Positions 1 through 4,210 of a stretch of 6,715 nucleotides of DNA are shown here, one piece after another. Position 1 is the first letter of the stretch, and every line of letters begins with the position of its first letter. The stretch is from Psychrilyobacter sp. (GTDB lineage: Bacteria; Fusobacteriota; Fusobacteriia; Fusobacteriales; Fusobacteriaceae), in contig JAGLEA010000066.1 of NCBI GenBank assembly GCA_023145315.1, positions 1-6,715 on the forward strand, in the 5' to 3' direction. The position numbers and the translations under genes were made by a program. The notes beneath the pieces are model-generated. The model worked only from the letters and a program-made list of their open reading frames with translations, had not been told where the DNA came from and did not search any database.

Positions 1-33
1 TTTCTATTCATGTACATAATTATTCTACTAGTT

Positions 34-64
34 TTATAAAAAATACTGCAGAAATCTGCAGTAT
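34..64 (-). terminator. Rho-independent terminator after mnmE
   Basis: A perfect 9-bp inverted repeat (43-51 with 56-64, arms ATACTGCAG/CTGCAGTAT, loop of 4) lies 20 bases beyond the mnmE stop. Read on the minus strand it is followed by a T-rich run (TTTTTTATAAAA). This fits an intrinsic terminator closing the rpmH-to-mnmE transcription unit. It implies that whatever lies further left has its own promoter or depends on read-through. Confidence 0.75.
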
Positions 65-83
65 CTTAGTTTATATTCTATTA

Positions 84-1451
84 TTATTTTCCTACACAAA
101 AATTACTAAATATGTGATCAAGTACATCTTCTGATGATATCTCTCCAGTTACTTCTGATAATGCATCCAAAGCTTCTTTTAAGTCTACTGCTATAAGATC
201 CATAGGTAAACCTATCTCTATAGTCTCAAATATATTTTCAAGTGCTTCTTTTGTTTTAACCAAAGCTGATCTATGTCTAATATTTGTTATTATAAGAGTT
301 TCTGATGAATCTTCAACTTGGCCAGAAACAATATACGAGTATATTTCCTCTTCCATAGCTTGAATACCTATATTATCTTTTGCTGATATCTCAATCCATT
401 TTCCTACTTTATCTAATTTTGATAGATCTATTTTTTGTTCCATATCTATTTTATTTAAAATACCAACAACTTTTTCACTATGTATTCCTGCATGTACCCT
501 TAGATCTTCTTTACTTAGCTCTCTCGATCCATCTACAACAAATAAAATAAGATCAGCACTTTCTAGTAGTTCTTCAGATTTTGCAACACCTATAGTTTCT
601 ATTATGTCATCTGTATTTCTAATCCCAGCAGTATCTGCTAATATTAATGGAATCCCTTTTATATTTACTACCTCTTCTATTACATCTCTAGTTGTCCCAG
701 GTATATGAGTAACTATGGCTCTCTCTTCCTTTAGAAGAGAATTTAATAGACTTGATTTTCCAACATTAGGTTTTCCTACTATTACAGTTTTTACACCTTC
801 TTTTATCATCTTACCTTGATTATAGGTATCTGAAAGATCTTGTGATGTCTGTAAAACTTCTTTTAAATTATCAACTAGTCCTTCTGGTAGTGGGTCGTCT
901 ATCCCTTCTTCAGGATAATCTAGTACTACATTTATATGAGCAACTACATCTAATAATAATTTTTTAAGATGAAGTATTTTAAACTTTAAATCTCCTCTTA
1001 GTTGGTCTAGTGATAGAGATAAACTTTTTTCTGTTTTTCCATGTATTAAATCTATTACAGCCTCTGCCTGTGTCAGATCTAATCTACCATTCATAAAAGC
1101 CCTTCTTGTAAATTCACCTTGTTCAGCTATCCTAGCACCACTTGATAGAACTAATTCTAAAACTTTCTCTGTCATCAAGTATCCACCGTGACAGTTTATT
1201 TCTACAATATCTTCTTTTGTATAAGTTTTAGGTCCTTTCATTAGACTTACCATCACTTCGTCAACTAATTCTTTATTCGAATATAGATGACCATAGTTTA
1301 TTGTAAAGTTTTTTAATTCATTTACCTTTTTTTTTGATATAGGAACAAATATTTTTCCCAGTATCTCTAATGAGTCTGGTCCTGACATTCTTACTATCCC
1401 TATTCCGCCTTCACCTCTAGGAGTTGATATTGCTGCTATTGTATCAAACAT
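84..1451 (-). CDS. mnmE: tRNA modification GTPase MnmE (TrmE)
   Basis: MnmE works in the cytoplasm with MnmG to install the 5-carboxymethylaminomethyl or related group on wobble uridine U34 of certain tRNAs, using a folate one-carbon donor and GTP hydrolysis. The 455-aa length is normal. An N-terminal formyl-folate-binding domain (about 1-118, starting FDTIAAISTPRGEGGIGIVR) is followed by a helical domain with an inserted Ras-like G domain (about 218-380). G1 is GKPNVGKS (226-233), G2 GTTRD (252-256), G3 DTAG (273-276) and G4 NKID (333-336). The protein ends in the catalytic C-x-G-K tail (Cys452, CVGK). It starts 3 bases after the jag stop with only a weak ribosome binding site, so translational coupling is likely. 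It is the last gene of the operon. mnmG, its usual partner, is not in the window. Confidence 0.97.
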   Translation of the reverse strand: MFDTIAAISTPRGEGGIGIVRMSGPDSLEILGKIFVPISKKKVNELKNFTINYGHLYSNKELVDEVMVSLMKGPKTYTKEDIVEINCHGGYLMTEKVLELVLSSGARIAEQGEFTRRAFMNGRLDLTQAEAVIDLIHGKTEKSLSLSLDQLRGDLKFKILHLKKLLLDVVAHINVVLDYPEEGIDDPLPEGLVDNLKEVLQTSQDLSDTYNQGKMIKEGVKTVIVGKPNVGKSSLLNSLLKEERAIVTHIPGTTRDVIEEVVNIKGIPLILADTAGIRNTDDIIETIGVAKSEELLESADLILFVVDGSRELSKEDLRVHAGIHSEKVVGILNKIDMEQKIDLSKLDKVGKWIEISAKDNIGIQAMEEEIYSYIVSGQVEDSSETLIITNIRHRSALVKTKEALENIFETIEIGLPMDLIAVDLKEALDALSEVTGEISSEDVLDHIFSNFCVGK

Positions 1452-1454
1452 AAT

Positions 1455-2111
1455 TTACACCGTCTTTTTTCTTTTAATTACGATATATCTTTTAGGATCT
1501 CTTCCCTCACTGAAAGTGTCTAATTCCTTATATTTATTTACTATTTCATGAATTATTTTTCTTTCTCTTGGTGGCATAGGATTTAATCTTACCGTTTTAT
1601 TTGTATTTATAGCCTTTTCAGACATCTTTCTGGCTAAATCTCTTAAAGTTTCAGCTCTTTTTGCTTTAAAACCTTCTACATCAACTTCTACCTTTACACC
1701 TTTACATAGAGAATTTAAAAGATACTCAAAACTATTTAAAGTTTTTCCCTTCTTTCCAATTATTATACCGTTATCTTCCCCACTTAAATTTATTAAAACA
1801 TAATGGTCTCTTGCTTCAAGGACATTAATCTCTAAAATTAATCCCATTTTTTCTAATAACTCTGTAGTTTTTTCAACTACAACTTTTTTAACATCTACTT
1901 TTTCTTCTTCAGTTTCATGTTGAGTTCCATTTTCGCTCTCGTCAGTGTGGATTTCAAATTCTCCATCTTTTTTAAAGAAACCTAAAAACGATACTGGCTT
2001 AGTCAATTCTTTTATTTCTATAATCTGAGTTTTTTTAACTCCGTATTTTTCTATAGCTTTTTCTATAGCTAACTCTTTAGTCAGTGCTTTTACCTTGTAA
2101 GTTAAGTTCAT
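1455..2111 (-). CDS. jag: Jag/KhpB RNA-binding protein (SpoIIIJ-associated)
   Basis: This is a cytoplasmic RNA-binding protein of the Jag/EloR/KhpB family, which pairs with KhpA and affects cell elongation and RNA metabolism in Gram-positive bacteria. An N-terminal Jag_N domain (about 3-54, with the KPVSFLGFFKKDGEF-type motif) is followed by an acidic linker (57-72). A type II KH domain (about 80-148) carries the loop IIIGKKGKTL (GKKG 119-122). An R3H domain (about 150-213) has R184-x3-H188 in PRERKIIHEI and the family ending DTFSEGRDPKRYIVI. The start chosen is the ATG at 2111: it has GGATGAGG upstream at good spacing and begins directly at Jag_N. The longer reading from 2162 adds 17 basic residues unlike the family and overlaps yidC. 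The ATG follows the yidC stop by one base (TAG-A-ATG), so the two are probably translationally coupled. The length of 218 aa is typical. Confidence 0.93.
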   Translation of the reverse strand: MNLTYKVKALTKELAIEKAIEKYGVKKTQIIEIKELTKPVSFLGFFKKDGEFEIHTDESENGTQHETEEEKVDVKKVVVEKTTELLEKMGLILEINVLEARDHYVLINLSGEDNGIIIGKKGKTLNSFEYLLNSLCKGVKVEVDVEGFKAKRAETLRDLARKMSEKAINTNKTVRLNPMPPRERKIIHEIVNKYKELDTFSEGRDPKRYIVIKRKKTV

Positions 2112-2112
2112 T

Positions 2113-2802
2113 CTAAGCCTCATCCTTTTTATTTTTAGTGATCTTACCTTGAGTATCATCACTTCTATTCATTATAAAATGTTGCTGTGCTACTGCTGCT
2201 AAACTTGAAACAAACCAATATAATTGTAATCCTGATGGCATCTTATACGATATAAATATCATCATAACTGGAAACATGTAGGTCATCATCTTCATTTGAG
2301 GATTAGCTGCTCCCTGACTTTGGCTCATTAATTTTTGTTGGAAATAAGATACTGCACCATTTAATAATGGTAAAAGATAAGTTGGATCTGGGTCTGATAA
2401 GTTCAACCATAAAAATGTTGATCCCGCAGCTATGGCAGCTCCTTCTCCTGTTTTTCTAAGTACTCCAAATAATGCAAATAAAATTGGCATTTGTAATACT
2501 ATTGGTAAGCATCCAGCAGCTGGATTAACTTTATGTATTTTATATAGTTCTATTGTTTTCTGATTTAGTTTTTGTGAATCATTTTTATACTTTTCTTTTA
2601 AAGCTTCTAATTCTGGTTGAATCTTCTTCATTGATTTCATTGATTTATCTTGTTTTAAAGTTAACGGTAATAAGATTAATTTTATTAGAATTGTAATCCC
2701 GATAATAGCTAAACCGTAGTTACCAAAGATATTGTATAGCATAGTAATTCCACCTGCTAGAACATCTTGTAATCCACCGTATATTGATTTTATAAAATTC
2801 AT
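2113..2802 (-). CDS. yidC: Membrane protein insertase YidC/Oxa1 (short form)
   Basis: YidC inserts and folds proteins in the inner membrane, alone or with SecYEG. The start at 2802 is supported by GAGGGGG at 2807-2813, giving 229 aa; the upstream ATG at 2841 would overlap yidD and lacks support. A first hydrophobic segment (about 27-49) contains the groove position. It is followed by a charged cytoplasmic helical hairpin (50-90), the signature NPAAGCLPIVLQMPILFALF (93-112) and further segments near 128-155, 171-187 and 189-208. The large periplasmic domain of proteobacterial YidC is absent, and I see no lipobox cysteine at the N terminus. The usual groove arginine is a lysine here (K41, ITILIKLILLPL). 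The tail is short and basic to acidic. It lies between yidD and jag, the standard order. Confidence 0.95.
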   Translation of the reverse strand: MNFIKSIYGGLQDVLAGGITMLYNIFGNYGLAIIGITILIKLILLPLTLKQDKSMKSMKKIQPELEALKEKYKNDSQKLNQKTIELYKIHKVNPAAGCLPIVLQMPILFALFGVLRKTGEGAAIAAGSTFLWLNLSDPDPTYLLPLLNGAVSYFQQKLMSQSQGAANPQMKMMTYMFPVMMIFISYKMPSGLQLYWFVSSLAAVAQQHFIMNRSDDTQGKITKNKKDEA

Positions 2803-2818
2803 TTTTCCCCCTCTTAGT

Positions 2819-3028
2819 TTAAGGTACTGGATCATATCCACCTTTGTGGAAAGGTTGACATTTACTAATCCTTTTTACTCCTAAATAAGTACCCTTTATA
2901 CTTCCGTGTTTTTTGATTGCTTCTATAGTGTAACTAGAACATGTAGGTAGAAACCTACAGTTGGATCCTAATAGAGGCGATATAAATTTTTGATATATTA
3001 AGATAAACATAATTAAAAAGCGTTTCAT
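2819..3028 (-). CDS. yidD: Membrane protein insertion efficiency factor YidD
   Basis: YidD is a small protein that associates with the inner membrane and helps YidC-dependent insertion. The 69 residues carry the family pattern almost intact: a hydrophobic or amphipathic N terminus (FLIMFILIYQKFISPLLG), then CRFLPTCSSY with cysteines at 24 and 30, the kGxxLGxKRI stretch, C57 in KCQPF, and the invariant GGYDPVP end. Its ATG overlaps the rnpA stop in an ATGA arrangement (4-base overlap), so translational coupling to rnpA is likely. GAGG lies about 8 bases upstream. yidC starts 16 bases after its stop. Confidence 0.96.
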   Translation of the reverse strand: MKRFLIMFILIYQKFISPLLGSNCRFLPTCSSYTIEAIKKHGSIKGTYLGVKRISKCQPFHKGGYDPVP

Positions 3029-3363
3029 TTTAGTAGCCTCGCTCTTTTAAAAATTTTTATACTATCTTTTTCTATCATTGATAGTGATATTGTTTTAAAT
3101 ACATCACCTGCATTTCTCTTAGCAATAAAAATTATATCATAACCTTGGTTTAAGTTTTCATTGTTCTGTCTAAAGTTTTCTCTGAATAATCTTTTTAGCT
3201 TATTTCGGCATACAGCATTTCCAGTTTTTTTACTTGCTACGACTCCTAATCTATTTTCTTTTAAATTATTTTTTAAAATATAAATTAGTTGGTAGTACCC
3301 AAAGTGTTTATCTCCCCGGTTATACACTTTTAAGAATTCTGTTTTTGTTTTTAATTTCAACAT
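3025..3363 (-). CDS. rnpA: Ribonuclease P protein component
   Basis: This is the small basic protein subunit of RNase P. It assists the catalytic RNA in removing 5' leaders from precursor tRNAs. The 112-aa length is typical. The diagnostic RNR motif region is GNAVCRNKLKRLFRE (48-62), preceded by the beta-strand stretch NRLGVVASKKTGNAV. The N terminus (LKTKTEFLKVYNRGDK) also matches the family. AAGGAG at 3369-3374 lies 5 bases before the ATG and fixes the start. It lies 48 bases downstream of rpmH, separated by a hairpin that could lower its expression relative to L34, and it overlaps yidD by 4 bases. Confidence 0.95.
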   Translation of the reverse strand: MLKLKTKTEFLKVYNRGDKHFGYYQLIYILKNNLKENRLGVVASKKTGNAVCRNKLKRLFRENFRQNNENLNQGYDIIFIAKRNAGDVFKTISLSMIEKDSIKIFKRARLLK

Positions 3364-3384
3364 GAGATCTCCTTAATAGTTTTA

Positions 3385-3413
3385 AAAACCCGGTGATTTA
3401 AACACCGGGTTTT
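3385..3413 (-). terminator. Attenuator-like hairpin between rpmH and rnpA
   Basis: An 11-bp perfect stem (3385-3395 with 3403-3413, core CCCGGTG/CACCGGG, 7-nt loop) is followed on the minus strand by TTTTT and then AAAA. It is the most GC-rich structure in the area. It overlaps the first two bases read of the rpmH stop codon. The short U-tract suggests partial termination or mRNA-end stabilisation rather than a full stop, which would give more rpmH than rnpA transcript. Confidence 0.75.
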
Positions 3414-3549
3414 ATGCTGATAATTTTGTTCTACCTTTAGCTCTTCTTCTTTTTAGTACAGATCTTCCTGCTTTTGTTTTCATTCTTTTTCTAAAACCAT
3501 GTTCCTTTTTTCTTTTTCTTTTATTTGGTTGAAAAGTTCTTTTGCTCAT
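3412..3549 (-). CDS. rpmH: 50S ribosomal protein L34
   Basis: L34 is a tiny, highly basic structural protein of the large ribosomal subunit. Translation of the minus strand gives 45 residues beginning MSKRTFQPNKRKRKKEHGF and containing RMKTKAGRSVLKRRRAKGR, which is unmistakable L34. A consensus Shine-Dalgarno (AGGAGGTG, 3558-3565) lies 8 bases upstream of the ATG. It is the first gene of the left operon, read from a strong promoter at 3602-3630. In most bacteria rpmH is divergent from dnaA; here the divergent gene is a plasmid-type initiator. Confidence 0.97.
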   Translation of the reverse strand: MSKRTFQPNKRKRKKEHGFRKRMKTKAGRSVLKRRRAKGRTKLSA

Positions 3550-3557
3550 TTAAAATA

Positions 3558-3565
3558 CACCTCCT
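3558..3565 (-). promoter_or_regulatory. Consensus Shine-Dalgarno of rpmH
   Basis: The minus strand reads AGGAGGTG with an 8-base gap before the rpmH ATG. It is a near-perfect anti-16S match, as expected for a highly expressed ribosomal protein, and confirms the start of this short gene. Confidence 0.85.
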
Positions 3566-3601
3566 GTTAGTTATGAAAATTTATTTCCATTACAGTTTAA
3601 T

Positions 3602-3630
3602 ATTCTAATCTATAAGTTATATTTTGTCAA
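3602..3630 (-). promoter_or_regulatory. Sigma-70-type promoter of the rpmH operon
   Basis: On the minus strand a perfect -35 (TTGACA, 3625-3630) is followed by a 17-bp spacer and TAGAAT (3602-3607), one mismatch from the -10 consensus. The predicted transcription start is near 3595, giving a leader of about 45 nt before rpmH. It is the best promoter in the window and faces away from the initiator gene. Confidence 0.82.
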
Positions 3631-3785
3631 GAGTTATTTTTATAGGGATTTTATATATTAGAGTTCTAAAAACCAAAGGTGGATAGTTTTTGTTTAGTGT
3701 TGAATGTAGTGATTTGAAAGTGAGTAGACGTTATAAGTTTTATTTGTGGTTTATATAGCTTTCAGCGTCTTTTACTACTAGATTT

Positions 3786-3804
3786 TTATTTTTGTTGATG
3801 GACA
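3786..3804 (-). repeat. Iteron-like element copy 1
   Basis: The minus strand reads TGTCCATCAACAAAAATAA. The blocks TGT and CAAAAATAA are separated by 7 nt. It is the least conserved copy in the spacer. It is followed 4 bases later by the first copy of the 26-bp repeat. Confidence 0.65.
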
Positions 3805-3807
3805 AAC

Positions 3808-3833
3808 TTTAACCCTTGATTTTTATAGGAAAA
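3808..3833 (+). repeat. 26-bp direct repeat, copy A
   Basis: The core CCTTGATTTTTATAGGAAAA (3814-3833) is identical to 4008-4027. With the preceding TTTAA and one variable base, the match extends to 26 bp with a single mismatch. It lies 194 bp from its partner and directly after an iteron-like element in both cases. The function is unknown; an initiator or host-factor site is possible. Confidence 0.8.
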
Positions 3834-3877
3834 TAAAAGCAAAAATTGGTTTTTATTGATGTTGAGTTAAAATGTTT

Positions 3878-3896
3878 TTATTTTTGTTAAGAGACA
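3878..3896 (-). repeat. Iteron-like element copy 2
   Basis: The minus strand reads TGTCTCTTAACAAAAATAA. The sequence AATGTTTTTATTTTTGT spanning its edge (3871-3887) is identical over 17 bp to 4064-4080 at copy 4. The TGT end overlaps a CATATG palindrome (3895-3900). Confidence 0.72.
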
Positions 3897-3911
3897 TATG
3901 TATAAGCTTAA

Positions 3912-3920
3912 TTTTACACA
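3912..3920 (+). promoter_or_regulatory. DnaA-box-like 9-mer
   Basis: TTTTACACA matches the DnaA box TTATNCACA except at the third base. Only weaker matches (two mismatches) occur elsewhere in the intergenic region, at 3678-3686 and 3745-3753 on the minus strand. A single 8/9 match in AT-rich DNA may be chance, so this is a candidate only. Confidence 0.3.
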
Positions 3921-3979
3921 CTTTACTAAAGTTTAGTTGAATCTTCTTTTGTTTATAAAGAGTTTTAGTTAAAATAAAA

Positions 3980-3998
3980 TTATTTTTGTTCCTATACA
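3980..3998 (-). repeat. Iteron-like element copy 3
   Basis: The minus strand reads TGTATAGGAACAAAAATAA, close to the apparent consensus TGTATAnnAACAAAAATAA. It is offset by 194 bp from copy 1. It forms an 8-bp inverted repeat (TTCCTATA 3989-3996) with TATAGGAA (4018-4025) inside the neighbouring 26-bp repeat. Confidence 0.75.
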
Positions 3999-4001
3999 TC
4001 T

Positions 4002-4027
4002 TTTAAACCTTGATTTTTATAGGAAAA
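4002..4027 (+). repeat. 26-bp direct repeat, copy B
   Basis: This is the second copy of the element at 3808-3833, with one mismatch in 26 bp and an identical 20-bp core. The 194-bp offset is the same as for the adjacent iteron-like elements, so the whole block appears duplicated. Confidence 0.8.
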
Positions 4028-4070
4028 ATAATTTTTTTATGATGTTTATTAAGATTAAAGCATAATGTTT

Positions 4071-4089
4071 TTATTTTTGTATATATACA
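4071..4089 (-). repeat. Iteron-like element copy 4
   Basis: The minus strand reads TGTATATATACAAAAATAA. It contains the 12-bp perfect palindrome TGTATATATACA (4078-4089). It is offset by 193 bp from copy 2, with which it shares a 17-bp identity. Confidence 0.75.
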
Positions 4090-4129
4090 TGAATCAGCCT
4101 TTAGTTTGTTAGGGAATATCAAAACAATA

Positions 4130-4148
4130 TGTATACTACCAAAAATAA
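4130..4148 (+). repeat. Iteron-like element copy 5, inverted, at the initiator promoter
   Basis: The plus strand reads TGTATACTACCAAAAATAA, opposite in orientation to the four upstream copies. It ends 3 bases before the predicted -35 of the initiator gene. It matches copy 6 upstream of mfd at 18 of 21 bases (4130-4150 with 6251-6271). It is a likely operator if the initiator represses its own gene. Confidence 0.72.
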
Positions 4149-4151
4149 AGT

Positions 4152-4180
4152 TTGATTTAATTTATATTAAATGATAATAT
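4152..4180 (+). promoter_or_regulatory. Promoter of the initiator gene
   Basis: TTGATT (4152-4157), a 17-bp spacer and TAATAT (4175-4180) are seen, with TG-A immediately before the -10 (extended -10 type, 4172-4174). The predicted start is near 4187, giving a leader of about 24 nt. The ribosome binding site GGGAGG (4200-4205) lies 5 bases before the ATG. The surrounding DNA is very AT-rich, so chance matches are possible. Confidence 0.55.
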
Positions 4181-4210
4181 TTATGATAGAAAAAATAAAG
4201 GGAGGAGAGT

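Larger units (their letters stand above)
3631..4210. other. Candidate replication origin (oriC-like intergenic region)
   Basis: This non-coding stretch lies between divergent rpmH and initiator genes. No open reading frame in it looks real. It holds five iteron-like TGT-N7-CAAAAATAA elements, an imperfect tandem duplication of about 194 bp, two copies of a 26-bp element plus a fragment of a third (ATTTTTATAGG, 3636-3646), one DnaA-box-like site and a very AT-rich block before the initiator gene. Flanking genes point away on both sides, and the coding strand switches from T-rich to A-rich across it, as expected where replichores diverge. The rpmH-rnpA-yidC side is the classic oriC neighbourhood. 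Origin function is inferred. Confidence 0.7.

Noticed and set aside
1..33. Possible start of a further minus-strand gene (ATG at 9-11)
   Set aside because: Only three codons remain before the window edge, and no Shine-Dalgarno is seen upstream. It cannot be identified as mnmG or anything else.
2112..2162. Longer jag start at 2162
   Set aside because: The extra 17 residues are basic, unlike Jag_N, and lie inside the end of yidC. The ATG at 2111 has a better ribosome binding site and fits the family start.
2803..2841. Longer yidC start at 2841
   Set aside because: It overlaps the end of yidD and adds 13 residues (MDMIQYLKLRGGK), the last few of which come from the ribosome binding site GAGGGGG itself.
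3723..3776. Hairpin AGTAGACG with CGTCTttTACT
   Set aside because: The arms need a 2-base bulge and enclose a long loop of about 35 bases with no U-run. It is not convincing as a terminator or structured RNA.
3550..4210. CRISPR array or insertion sequence in the repeat-rich intergenic region
   Set aside because: The repeats are short, degenerate and irregularly spaced, without unique spacers of constant length. There are no transposase fragments or terminal inverted repeats.
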